NCBI RefSeq assembly: GCF_017591425.1
Contig: NW_024466512.1
Location: 16,185,001 to 16,249,000 of the forward strand
Direction of reading: 5' to 3'
DNA from: Ochotona curzoniae
Taxonomy: Eukaryota > Chordata > Mammalia > Lagomorpha > Ochotonidae
Length of the DNA stretch: 64,000 nucleotides
Shown: piece by piece, positions 24,031 to 35,537 of the stretch
Numbering within the stretch: position 1 is the first letter of the stretch
How the letters are laid out: each line of letters starts with the position of its first letter
Translations under genes and position numbers: made by a program
The notes under the pieces: generated by a model
What the model was told of the DNA's origin: nothing
Databases searched by the model: none
The model's input: only the letters and a program-made list of their open reading frames with translations

Positions 24031-26180
24031 TACAAAGGTTTTGTTAACAAGGACTTTGCACTATCATTTTTCTTTCTTGGTCAAGGTATGTTCTGTTTAT
24101 AATGCAAAAAAAAAAAAAGTGATACCTTCCCAGGTTGATAGACTCAAATCCTTATAAGTATATACAAAATACAGAAGAAGAGAAAAGTAGAGAGAAACTA
24201 GGTTATTATTATTATGGAATAGCAGAAATATCAAAGGAATATATACATTAAGGCACAATTTAGGTATAGAATTTCTGCCTGTTACTATGCAAGAAACAGG
24301 ACACTCCTAATAACTGTTACTATACCGAATTCAATCTGCTAACTTATTGGATAAGGAAGAAATCAAAGGTGATTTTAACTTGAAAGCCAAAACTTTCATT
24401 GTAGAGGACCCAGAATGCATGGGGATTTGGAAATACATGAAGGTTGGGAATTTTAGTCTTGAATGAATAAGTTTGTCAAATTGTAAATAATGCCAATATT
24501 AAAATAAAAACAAAAAAGACATTAACTGACAGATTGTGAAATAACAATACTACCCCCCAAAGATGGACTTCACATGTAAGGAAAAGCTTTTAAAAATGTG
24601 GCTCTCGTGGTGCCGCTGTGGGACTCCAGCTCATTCGGGCCTGATAGCTTGAGTGTGCCCAAGAATCATCATTGCTTTTAACAACCCATTTCAAAATGGG
24701 TTGTGGAAAATCTTTTTCTGTCCTAAAAGAAGCAGAGTGGAAAGCCATATAAATACAAATCATAAATTCAAGAATCAACTTTGTTGTAGATAATGAGAGT
24801 ATGGCAGGCAAAGCTATTAATGAGCTAGGTATTATAGAATGAAACCTAGCTTGTCTTGAAAGACACGAAGTAATGGCTTTGTTTTCAAAATCGGATCACT
24901 GCTTTTCTGTGTATTCTTGTGCTATGCCCAAAGGGGGCAAGTGGGAACTTTCTTGGTCTGATTTTCTTGGCTAATTTTCTTGCAGCTGCCAGACCACATA
25001 ATGAGATTTGTTTTGAATCCTGCTTTGGAAACCAGAGATCACAAGATATAATCTCAGTTTCATTGACTCCGTAAAGTTGATTTGATTGGAAAGAATTTGA
25101 GGAGTCTTTGGAATGTTCATGGAAGATGAGTATTTTACAAAAGCACTCCGAGGATTTTAAAGTTTCTTAGCAGCGAAATAAACTTATCTTTAATTCTATC
25201 CTCCATAAACTTCTTGCAGTCTCCTTTTATGGATAGATTGAATGTAATCAAGATTATTGATGACAATGTAGTTCTATTTAATAATTATTTTGTTATTTTT
25301 CTAGAGGCAAAGACATTCTTTCTAAAAAACCTTCATTAAAACTGGGCATGTGCAAACACCCCTCAATGTATACCTTTGTTTCTCAAGATATACTCTTTCT
25401 TACATCACCTGACCAATGCGTGTTTATAAACTCCAATTTCTATGGACTCTAATTTAACTATGTTGATTCTTTAGCAGATTTTCAGTTTTTCTGTTACATA
25501 CTAATTTAATCCATGCATGATAGAACAATGTAGTGTCCTCCAGTGCATGATTGGAATCCAGTGTCTCTATCACCGTCTGGACTGATTGTAATACATTATA
25601 ACAAATACGAACATGGAAAGGTGACTTATTTGGAAATTTACTGAAATAACTTTATAACTGAAATCCCATTACTGATAGACTTATAATCTCTTCTAAAATA
25701 GTGTTTGAAGAAAAAGCTTTTAATTTTTCATTCAGGTAGGTTGATTTGAAATCCGTAAATTTGGTGTCTTCTTGTCAAGTGTCCTAAGGGCATCACAGGA
25801 CAAATGGCAACTCCAGTATCCCAGTTGGTAAAATATTTGGCTAAAAAGTAAGCAGCACATAATGACTGCCTTCTTTGGAATCCAGACAACAGGGAAAGAG
25901 AAATTAGTCTAGTGGATTTTAAAGTCAGATAAGAAGTGAATAGAATAGTGAAAAGAAACAGAGTGTGAGAATCAAACCTGTAGATTTCCATGTTTTGGTC
26001 CCCATATTAGAGAAATAAAGGGATGTCAGTAAATTTCCTGCCATATTTTTAAAATTGGAAGTCAGTGCTACAATGATATGACAGGATGGATTCTGCATGG
26101 GATGTAAAGAATTAATGAGCCTTTCGTTTTCTCACTAACTCCACCTCTTCTTGGACACATGAGTTCCTCCTTCTGCACAG
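24031..26180. other. unique AT-rich sequence, no gene
   Basis: No gene or repeat family is recognised. It holds an 11-bp perfect inverted repeat at 24681-24704 (see findings) and a short poly-A run near 24105-24117. Confidence 0.5.
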
Positions 26181-26515
26181 GCACAGCACTGGCCAAGATG
26201 CTGACATTGTAGTGAGTAAATACTACTTGTGACACAGGCCTCGGAAGTGAGTACTGGTTTGTGCTCCAGGTATTCCACCTCCAATCCAGCCCGCTGCTAA
26301 CAATCTGAGAAAAGTGGTGAAGGATAGCCCTTATTTGGGCCTCTGCATCCATGTGAAAACCTGAATGAAGCTCCTGGCTCCTGACTTCAGCCTGGCCCAG
26401 CCCTGACCATTACAGATGTCTGGGGACCGAATCAACAAATAGAATAAATAGAATCTCTCTCTCTGTGTATATATATATAACTCTGACATTCAATTAAATA
26501 CATAGATCTTAAAAA
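26180..26515 (+). mobile_element. older-subfamily CSINE
   Basis: The plus-strand order is 'aatccagcccgctgctaacaatctgag', 'aaagtggtgaaggatagccc', 'tttgggcctctgcatccatgtg', 'agctcctggctcctgacttcagcctggcccagccctg', 'tctggggaccgaatcaacaaatag', 'tctctctctctgtgtat', then 'aattaaatacatagatcttaaaaaaa'. The 'ggcctggcccagccctg' block marks the older lagomorph-wide type. The head (26180-26260) is strongly diverged. Confidence 0.85.
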
Positions 26516-29500
26516 AAGCATGTTCAATGGAGGTGTAAGACTAGGGGTAGGTTATTGAATAAAAAGAGAAAAAGGTACTTTCTGGCATTCAGGTAATATT
26601 CTATTTTCTGATTTATTTATGGATACCATGATGTTCCAGTTAGAAAAAGCAAGATATCAAACTGTGTACTTGTATTTTGTTTACTTTTAAAAATTTCTTA
26701 GACCTTAAAAAATTTTTATATCAAATAAGGAATGAATACAAATGAAAGCGTATCTGTATCTCAACTCCTTTGGGAGAGAAAGTCCTAATATAAATGTACA
26801 GATAAGTAAAAATCGAATAGAACATTATTTAAATCTCTTCATGAATCTCCATTTATTTTGGACTATTATCAATTTTCTGGTAGCTCTGCATTCTGCAGCT
26901 GATTAGAGATGAAGGATAGTGACAACCTAGCTCTGTATCAAGATGGTCTACTCTATCAAATCTTTGAGTAATTACCTTGTAAAAGTTTCCTTTTAAATAT
27001 GTCCTGAATATTACCTACTTGCTTGGCTTTAATCAACTCTTCTCAAGTGTTATGGGATTTCATTAGTTTCTGATATTTAGCTGCAACCTGCAGTTGCAGT
27101 CACAGAACCTCTGCAGCCATATTTTTATTCATTTTTATTGTTATTCCACAACACAATGCAACAGGATATTAAGTCTGTCAGGACATAGGAAGACCATAAT
27201 CAAATTAACTAGATCTGAACAGTGTAAGCACAGATCACATTTAGATAAATAAAACCAATTATTCATTTTCAAAAGCAACTTTCAAATATGGTGAACTGCG
27301 TTTGTAGTGAATAGGCTGTAACCAGCTAAGGATTCCATATGAAAATGATATTCTTTGGGTAGTAAATGGCATCAGTTCCTGAAATAGCCATGGAGTGATG
27401 GGAATACATTTAGACCACAATGGTCCTAAATGCATGTCAGAGTTTCTTAAATGTGTAGGTAGCCTAAACATCAGCATAACTTCAGGAGGAAATCAGTTTC
27501 TAAGACCTAGCGACTTATTTTGGGAAATTGGTATTATATGAATGAAGGAGTGCAGGAATTTCATTTCACTTAGGAATGTTATCCAGTATTCTCTATTGAA
27601 GTTGGACTATATCTATGCTGTAGTCTAGAAAATTATATTCATCGGAATAAACTCTGAGGAATTATGCTCACTTATACACAGAGTTGTGGACAGAGGTTTC
27701 ATTGAAATGTTTAATTCTGTACTGAACAAATTGTATTCCTATTAGTGTGAGGATAAATAAATATAGTATAATTTCAAATAATGAAATACTCTGAATTAGG
27801 GAAAATTTATTAACTTAAGGGATATATGTTAGCATTACAAAATTTCTCAAATATAGTCATGAATGGGAAATCAAATCACCGAAGAGTATATTATATGGAT
27901 ATATAATCCTCAAAACAAGTAAAACAAAATCTGCGTGTCACTTAGGATTTGCTAAATAAATACATGGAATTGAACAGAAGTGATGAACAAAGTTCAGCAC
28001 TTTCTACTGAGAAAGAGACTGGGGATGATTGTAAGAAAACAGAAATTTGGGGGGTCTAGCCTCTGTCATACAAAGCTCAATGGTAGCTTCATATTTGCCA
28101 ATTAAGCATAAAACACTTTGAGTTTCCAAGAACTTAAGCTGAGCAATACAATTTTATCAATCTACTGATCCATTTATCAAAGTGTTCACTTAATTTGGTG
28201 AATAATACTGAGCTTCTACTTTTGCCAAGTTCCTTTGTAGAGACTGTGAACAATGGAAGCCCAACGTTTGCTTTCAGAAAGTCTATACAGTGCTTGGGAA
28301 GATGGGTAAATTTTAGAATATAACCTAAACACTTTTCATTATTTTAAAGTTAGTTTTTTACTCAAACCTGGTTATTACCAGTATTTCTAACAATGATCTG
28401 AGTTGTATACCAACGTAAATTTTATTCTGTCATGTGCTCTTCAGTGTGTTACAACATTCATAGATTTGTCATAGTTTTAGGCACAGAATAAATCAATCAC
28501 ATATTTTGTATTTGTGGAGTGTTGTGTAACTGTATTTTTCTGAAAGACCTTTTAAATAGCGTGTCAGCATAAGACCGCAGCAGAATTCTATCTCTCCAAG
28601 AGAATCACCAAACCCATGATAGGAGGACTAGTCTATCCCCCCTTTATAATTATTACTGTAGGAATGAGTAGGGAACATTAAAAAAAAATAACGAATCACC
28701 TGCAAGTTTCTTGCCAATTGTAAGATTGCCTGGTTCAGTTTCCAAAAATGAGGATGACCATTGAGAATCAACTGGAACGCTTTTATTCAGGACTACCTTG
28801 ATGGATATCCCAGATGTGATTTTTCTAGACCAGTGTCATGGTGGCAGTTTCATGTTAAGAACTTGTCTTCCGGCTTTGTGGTCTCTGCTCCTCTGCATCA
28901 GGGTTGTCATAAAGCAGGGGAGTTACCATCAAGAAAACTTCTCCAGACTTTCAGATCACATAAAGAGTTTTATTCCTTGATTCTATAAACTATTTAAGCT
29001 ACAAGAGTCTTGGGAGGATAATTTAGTTTGATGTTTTATACGGTGAATTCACTGAGCTATGCTTCTATGACTCTGTTACTAATTAATGTCAGTGAGAAAG
29101 AAGCACGTTTGTGGCTGTTCAGTCATATTTCGCAGAGCTTAGAGATACATGAAAGGCAAGTTTCTAGGAGGATGGAGAGTATGCACCATTTCTCAAACAC
29201 TCGACTATGGGATGCCTTTTTGTATTTGTCATGCTGAGAGTAGAAAAATGTATTTTGGAAAATGGAGATTTAATAAGACACTGAGCTTTTGAAATTAAAA
29301 ATAGTCATGTAACTTACAGATATATCAAAATAGAATATAACCTCTTAACAAAGCCATTCTGGTTTTTCCTTCTATTCTTCCTCAGCAGACACTTCCACAA
29401 AGGTTATGTTACTCTGTAGTGCAAAACCTTAGGTTGCTTGTTTCCTGTTGGTATGGTTTGCTCAAAAATGTATAGTTCTAGATATGCCAATCATTTAAAA

Positions 29501-29530
29501 ATGTTTTTAACTGTAATTATGATTTTCCAT
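26516..29530. other. unique AT-rich sequence, no gene
   Basis: No repeat or gene is recognised. Open frames reach only about 75 codons. Overlapping frames at 28761-28988 and 28798-28980 have no identifiable domain. Confidence 0.5.
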
Positions 29531-29889
29531 GATTCAGTTTTGTAGGAATAGGAATTACTCCTCCTCATCATCCTTTCTCATTTTCTCTTCCCATATCTTC
29601 CTCCATAGTATTCCAGGTGAATAGTCCTTTAGTTACAGTTACAAGTGTAACATTCTGCTATTTAAGCATATCATAGCATTGTAGGTAAAGGCAATGTTAG
29701 AAATGCTAGTATCAAATCATCAAGATATATTTAACAGTTTCATTAGGAGTTTTCCTTTTATTCAGGAGTAGAGATGTCTACTGCAATGTATGTTCACTTC
29801 TTGGTATGTTAACTTTCATTAAACAGTTCGTCTACGTGAATCTATGCAGACATGTACATATATGTACATATATGCCAATTTGTCCTGCA

Positions 29890-30205
29890 TTTTGCATGAG
29901 GTTGCCTTATATCATATAGTGATATATAGTGAGAACATATAGTGCTTTTCTTTTTGCAATTGGCTTGTTTTGCTAAACATTACAGTCTTACTGTTGAATA
30001 ATGCCCCATTGGAAGAATATACCATAAGTTATTAATCCTTTCAACTATTGGTGACCATTTGAGTAGTTTCCGTGGTTCCTTTTGTTTTGCTTTGCTATTA
30101 TGAATAGTATTGTTATAAACATTTTGCTCTGTTATTTGATGAGCATGTTAATTCCTTTCTTTTGTGAATACCTGGGAGTTAATTACTGTATAACAAGGTG
30201 TGCAA
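29890..30205 (-). mobile_element. old L1 fragment, ORF2 3' region
   Basis: On the plus strand the order 'ttttgctaaacattacagtc', 'gttgaataatgccccattgg', 'agaatataccataagttatt', 'cctttcaactattggtgaccattt', 'ttgctattatgaatagtattgttataaacat' is the reverse complement of the classic mammalian L1 ORF2 C-terminal region. Frames are destroyed. Its 3' UTR may extend left to about 29530, but I cannot set that border. Confidence 0.7.
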
Positions 30206-30549
30206 ATTTAACTTGAAGAGTATTACACAAATTTTGATGATATGTTTATATAATGAATGATCATAAAAATCTCAGTATGCAAAAATAAATTGTTTAAATG
30301 TTTGTAGTCAGCTGGGGTTCAACAAAATGACCCTATTGTTTGTGAATACACTGATTCACACGTGCAAAGATGGACTAGTTATTGAGTGATCTACGTTGGC
30401 CTAGGCTGAAACAATGACAACCCAAGTACCTCCATCATTCTCTTTTCCAGAAACCTAGTCAAAATATAGTCTCATTACAGAGCAGAGATACTAGGGCACA
30501 ACTGAAAACATGCATGTGTTCTTGTAAGCCTCTCCTTCTGTAACATTTG

Positions 30550-31115
30550 CAAACAATGTCTCAGATAAGAAAGATAAATGTTTGGTATTATGACATGGGC
30601 AGGCAAATGAGTAGGCATTTCTCGAAAGAACAAATTCAAATGGCTAACAGACATGAAAAAAATTTTCAGGCACCTTAGATAGTAGAGAAACACAAATAAA
30701 AATGTCACTCAGGTTCAACTAAGTCTATTGTGAAAGGCCTGCATTCAGAAATCTGTTAACAACACCTGCTGGTATGGATGTGGGGGAGAAGTAGCCCTAC
30801 CCCACAGTTGGCAGAAATATAGGCTAGTACAGCTGCTATGGAAATCAGTATGAAGAGTGCTCAGCAAATTGAAACTTGTTGTACTATACGACCTAGCTAT
30901 CCCACTTATGGGGATATATGCAAATAAAGTGAAATCCACATATGACAAAGTGACTTCCAAATCTGTTTTTATAGAGGCATAATTCACAACAGTGAAGATA
31001 TGGAACAACCCATATGCCCATTGAAAGAGGAATGGATAAGAAAGCTGTGGTGTATCTATTCCACTGTAAGGTACTCAGCCATAAAAAAAGGATGAAATCC
31101 TAACATTACGTTGAA
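30550..31115 (+). mobile_element. old L1 fragment, ORF2 C-terminal region
   Basis: Plus-strand match by word order to L1 ORF2: 'aaatgagtaggcatttctcg', 'caaatggctaacagacatga', 'cagctgctatggaaatcag', 'acgacctagctatcccac', 'gggatatatgcaaata', 'attcacaacagtgaagata', 'gaacaacccatatgcccatt', 'gaatggataagaaagctgtgg', 'ctcagccataaaaaaaggatg'. The coding frame is broken by many substitutions and indels. It is oriented opposite to the fragment just upstream, so the two come from separate insertions. Confidence 0.85.
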
Positions 31116-31408
31116 TTAACTTATTTAATTTATTTATTATTATTTATTCATTTATTTATTTATGTATTTATTGCATTGCGTTATGTGACACAGTTTTATA
31201 GGCACTGGGATTCTCCCCACCCCTCCCCAAGCCCTCTCCCCATGGTGGATTCCTCCACCTTGCTGCATTGCCACAGTTCAAGTTCAGTTGAGATTCTTTC
31301 ATTGCAAGTATATACCAAGCATAGAATCCAGCATCTTATTGTCCAGATAAGTTCAACAGCTTGTTGGGGAGACCATCTCTGGTCTGAAGGTAGAGCTGGT
31401 AGAGTATC
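31116..31408 (-). mobile_element. 5'-truncated L1 3' UTR, lagomorph type
   Basis: On the minus strand it reads '...aggtggaggaatccaccatgg', a G-rich tract (plus-strand C runs at 31215-31241), 'cctataaaactgtgtcac', then an AATAAATAAAT-like A-rich tail. It is the same 3' UTR family as the element at 33191-34071 but truncated right after the shared word 'agagta'. It inserted next to or into the 3' end of the plus-strand L1 fragment at 30550. Confidence 0.85.
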
Positions 31409-31485
31409 TTTTTTTTTTTTTTAGAAGAAGGCTATTGGTTCTTTTCTCTAACCTAGCACCCTGTCAAGCAGAGGGGACAATATTG

Positions 31486-31798
31486 GGCCTGAGAAGATGG
31501 CTGCGTAACTAAATCATTACCTTGCATGAGCTGGGATCTCACATGGATACCAGTTCATGTCTTGGCTGCTCTAATCCTTGTCCAGCTCCCTGTTTATGGC
31601 CTGGTAAGCAGTGGAGAGGATGGCCCATTGGGGACCCTGCACCTGCATGGGAGACCTGGAAGAAGCTTCTGCTTCAGATGACTCAGCTCCAGCCATTGTA
31701 GCCACTTGGGGAGTGAACCAGAAGAAGGAAGATCTTTCTCTTTGTCTTTCCTTCTTTCTGTAAATCTGCTTTTCAATAACAATAAATTAATCTTTAAA
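31486..31798 (+). mobile_element. CSINE, nearly full length
   Basis: The order is 'gggcctgagaagatggctgcg', 'catgagctgggatctcacatgg', 'atccttgtccagctccctg', 'ggagaggatggcccattggggaccctgcacc', 'gggagacctggaagaagcttctg', 'cacttggggagtgaacc', 'tttctctttgtctttcc' and 'aacaataaattaatcttta'. It is moderately diverged, with no clear target-site duplication. Confidence 0.9.
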
Positions 31799-31942
31799 CA
31801 AAACTACACAAAAACAACAAAAACAAAGAGGACTGTTTTGTTTAAGCCTTAAACCAACTTCGGTGAAGTTGTCTCTTAAGAGAAAACAAACAAATAAAAA
31901 AGCAGCTTCTTGTTGAGAGTGATATGATCTATTTTATTTTTT

Positions 31943-32596
31943 TTTCTTCAAAATTATCTTTATTAATAGTGAAATTTTTATATACTGCTTTTCTGTGTTG
32001 TTTCCAACTCCTACTGAAACCTAAGCTTACTCAAAAAGAAAATGTTGATGTACATCACTCATGTGCCCCCACAACAATTGGGGCTATTTTTCTGACTTTT
32101 TTTTATTATATTTTTGACAATCCTTACATAGTTAATTGGGGTAAAAAGGTTCAAGGGCTATAGGAAAGTGGGTAAGACTATTATTTCCATATTGTTTCCT
32201 TCATGTTTAAAGGGGTTTATTAAGGGAGAAGGCCCACCCAATTTCCCACCCTCCCCAGGTCCAGCATGTAGGGTATGCTCTGAGGTTCTTGCTCAAGTGG
32301 TTTTGATAGTTCACCAGTTATAAATTACTACCAATCTTGCCACTCCAAGCACTATAAGGTCTTTGAAGAATCCACTGATTGACATAGTCCATCACAGAGT
32401 CTCCGTTTGCCCTGTATTTCGCTGCCAACATATAGCTGAGATGGTTGATTGACCATGGACTGAGCCGGGCCCCGTTCCTGCTAGTACATACAAGAACCTG
32501 GTCCGAGAACACCTCAGACAGAGTTTCTTTGGATATTTCCCCAGTCAAAATGCTGGACTCAGAACCCTAACCAAGAAAAGAGAGAAGACAGAAATC
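31943..32596 (-). mobile_element. unidentified retroposon with poly-A tail and target-site duplication
   Basis: A 654-bp minus-strand insert sits between 17-bp direct repeats: gatctattttatttttt (31926-31942) and gatgtattttatttttt (32597-32613), one mismatch. On the minus strand it ends in an A-run preceded at a short distance by AATAAA (plus-strand TTTATT at 31959-31964). A second AATAAA lies at 32216-32221. These are the marks of L1-driven retroposition. The body does not share the 3' UTR of the L1 copies at 31116 and 33191. It has a 77-codon open frame (32318-32548) with no domain I recognise. It could be the 3' UTR of another L1 subfamily or a processed copy of an unidentified transcript. 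Confidence 0.75.
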
Positions 32597-32709
32597 GATG
32601 TATTTTATTTTTTCAATAATTCATAAAGAAGCATAAATATGTAAAATCATGTAGAGGTTACGTATTTTCATTTACAATAGTAAATGAACAGTTTACCAAG
32701 TTGTAAGAT

Positions 32710-32880
32710 TTGTAAAAAAATGTATTCATTTATTTATTTACTTATCTGAGAAGCACAGTTACGGACAGAGAAAAAAACACAAAGAAAATCTTGCATCTGC
32801 TAGTTCATGCCCTAGATGGCCGTTGTGCCCTTTAGCTTGTGGCCTTGCTCACCAACACTGCAGGAACAGGGCTCTTAGTG
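32710..32880 (-). mobile_element. probable old CSINE fragment
   Basis: Only the 3' third is convincing: 'atgtattcatttatttatttacttatctgagaagcacagttacggacagag', 'atcttgcatctgctagttcatgccctagatggccg'. The remainder, 'ccttgctcaccaacactgcaggaacagggctcttagtgccag', is too diverged to place. There is no target-site duplication. Confidence 0.5.
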
Positions 32881-33190
32881 CCAGGGTTCTAAGCTCTGTG
32901 TAGCTGTTCTTCTTCTGTGGAATTCTGTTACCCATTAGGATGGTGTGATCTCTGTGTCCTGTGGAATCTCCCCTTTGTTAGAACAATAGAATCATGTTCA
33001 ACTCTTAGTGACTTTTAACATTTGGCACATTTGTAGTTTTATCACAATTGTTTTCTAAGAAATAAACCACCAAATGGTGGAAATAATTATATTTGCTTGT
33101 GCATATTTAAAATATTAAGCTATTTAGTATATGGGGAGTCTCTAGGCAATTAGTATGATTATTTTTTCTCATTTATATTTCAACTCTTTT

Positions 33191-34071
33191 TTTTTTTATT
33201 GTTGCTTACATTATATTATGTAGTGCAGTTTTATAGGCGCTGGGGATCCCCGCCACCCCTCCCATACCCCTCCCCCCATGGTGGATTCCTCCACCTTGTT
33301 GCATAACCATAGTTCAAGTTCAGTTGAGATTCATTGCTTGCAAACACATGCCTAGCATAAAGTTCAGCGTCTTATTGTCCAGATAAGTTCAGTGGCCTCT
33401 TGGGGAGACCTTCTATGGTCTGAAGATAGGTCTAACAGAGTAAAGATCCAGTCAGTTAAAAGCCCCAACAAGGCCTCAGTATCATTATACAACATTATGG
33501 AATTAATTGACATAGTATTGGGTAAACAATATGTTAAAAATAATGCAAGTTCCATTCTTCGAAACATCTGGGTTGAGACAGTATCAATGACAGGTTCAAA
33601 AAATAACAAACCACCAAACAAAAAATTACAGGTTAAATCAAGGCAAACATGTGGTATCTAATCTTTTGGGATTCGCTCATTTCCCTTAGCATTATAGTTT
33701 CCAGTTGTGCCCATTTAGCCACAAAGAACTGCATTTTGTTTTTTTTAATAGCTGAGTAGTATTCCATGGAGTAGATGAACCAAAGCTTTCTTATCCAATC
33801 TTCTGCTGATGGGCATTTCGGTTGCTTCCATGTTTTCGCAATTACTGATTGTGCTGCAATGAACATAGGGATGCATGTTGGTTTGTCGTAAAACAGGTGT
33901 TTTGGATATATTCCTAGGAGTGCTATTGCTGGGTCATATGGTATGCAGATTTTGAGTTGTTTGAGTGTTCTCCAGACTGATTTCCATAAAGGCTGTACCA
34001 ATTTGCAGCTCCACCAGCAGTGGAGTAGGGTTCCCTTTTCCCCACATCCTCGCCAGCAAGCGTCGGTGGTG
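33191..34071 (-). mobile_element. 5'-truncated LINE-1 with target-site duplication
   Basis: A minus-strand L1 3' end of about 880 bp. It contains the end of ORF2 (34071 to 33633), a 3' UTR of about 430 bp with a G-rich tract (plus-strand C runs at 33248-33277), then 'cctataaaactgc', a terminal AATAAA and a poly-A tail (plus-strand T run from about 33187). Perfect 12-bp repeats ttcaactctttt at 33179-33190 and 34072-34083 mark target-primed reverse transcription. The uninterrupted ORF2 end and the perfect duplication suggest a young insertion. The truncation leaves no reverse transcriptase or endonuclease. Confidence 0.95.
33633..34071 (-). pseudogene. L1 ORF2 C-terminal remnant
   Basis: The translated remnant of about 145 residues is the C-terminal, cysteine-rich end of the L1 ORF2 protein. 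Near its start is a Cys/His cluster (C-x3-C, then H-C-x3-C within about 16 residues, in '[13 protein letters not shown]'). It is followed by the hallmark '[11 protein letters not shown]', 'FIAAQSVIAKTWKQPKCP' and 'SMEYYSAIKKN' segments and ends at a natural stop. In a full element this domain helps ORF2p bind RNA during retrotransposition. Here the endonuclease and reverse-transcriptase domains are absent because of 5' truncation. No initiating ATG belongs to it. It is a fragment, not a gene. Confidence 0.95.
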
Positions 34072-34083
34072 TTCAACTCTTTT

Positions 34084-35090
34084 AAAATCTTTTATACAAG
34101 TAGTGTTTCTATTTATGTATCAATGTCATAATTATGGCATGAGAGTTATTCTTTCCAAAATCAATATTTGCAACTTGAAAATTCAAAGATCACCTGTCCA
34201 TATCCACTCTTTTATTACAGAATGAATTTCCATCAAATAGTCAGTGCTTGATTGTTTTTATGCTTCAATCAGGCATACCCGTTTCACAATTTAGAGTTCT
34301 CTCTGCCCAACATTTAAAGAGGTTGGTGTTCTTGCATGCCAAGCAGTAAATCTACAGGAAAAATGCCCATAAAATCCCTTTCAAGGTGTTTAGTGAGATA
34401 GGCTTTGGAGAAATAGAAAATTTGACCTGTATCAATTTGGTGTGCTTTGAGAAATAGGCAGCTTGGGCTTGATTAATGAGCATTTCCTACCTCATTTGTG
34501 TCAAAAATCTCTGTAACTGACATGTGAAAATTCTTGCACATTGTTTCCAAGAAAGTGATGCTGTGTGCCTTCCTTGTCTATGATGCTTCTGCCTCCTTTG
34601 CGCAAAAGCTGTGTTATTGGGAATGCAAACAACACCCTGTTTGGTTAAGAAGCAGCGAGAACAAAAGCAAATGAACCGAAGCAAAGGGAACAGAAAACCT
34701 AAACTATGGTAAATATTACCTGAATCTCGGCCTGTGACCACCTTAGAACACCTTGCAGATGTGGGTCTCTGGCCTCCTAAAACACTTTTTTCCCCTTAAA
34801 CTGAAATGCAGTAATTGTGTCATTCTGAGTTATTTACTTTCAAATAAAGATTAAAATTATTAAAGTTGCATGCTCTGTTTTCTAGAGCATACGACAATAG
34901 TAATTCAAACTGATGTTTAGGATTCAACAATCCCCAAATGCACAGCATTTTGTAGATATATTGATGCTGGTATCCATTAGAAATCATCCAGGAATATTCT
35001 TTGATTTGCCAAAATATGTGTAAGTATGTAGATCTGAACAAGCATTGGTGAACATTTTAAATATAGGGTATTTAATGTTTTATCTTTTTA
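34084..35090. other. unique sequence, no gene
   Basis: No repeat or gene is recognised. Open frames up to 86 codons are featureless. Confidence 0.5.
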
Positions 35091-35094
35091 GGCC

Positions 35095-35250
35095 ACATAG
35101 GTTCTCTAACAATGACTCATCTTAGTTGTTCTAGTCCAAAGCAGGCATAGATAGCAGCCACATAAAAACACATGGCTTTGTTCCAATAAAATTTATTTAG
35201 GATAGAGATGATGCCCCAGGGCAGTAGTTCACAGGCTCTTTCTCCATATG
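35095..35250. mobile_element. possible hAT-type DNA transposon relic
   Basis: The words 'ccacataggttctctaac', 'gcaggcatagatagcagcc', 'cacatggctttgttccaataaaatttattta' fit the interior of the same hAT MER family as at 3125-3290, around the 'tgtgttccaataaaactttatttac' block. The far end ('gcagtagttcacaggct') is weakly matching. Non-coding. Confidence 0.45.
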
Positions 35251-35537
35251 GCAATTCTGAGTGCCAATGCTTTAATTAAAAAAGAAGGTGTCTTTAGGGA
35301 CAAGTTGCAAAAGTCACAATTTCTCTATGTATTTCCTGTACTGTACTGAATAAATTAAAAAGCTATTAGATATAAAGAGAAAATGAAAATTCCAACCATA
35401 GTGAAGCAAACTTTTATTTTGAAGTAAAAGATTTACAAATTAGACAGATGTTACTGTTATTGCACGTTTTCTAAAATCTTTGGTGGGTAAGGTGTAAGTA
35501 CATTGGAAAGGATAAATATATAGGAAAAGAAATTGAG

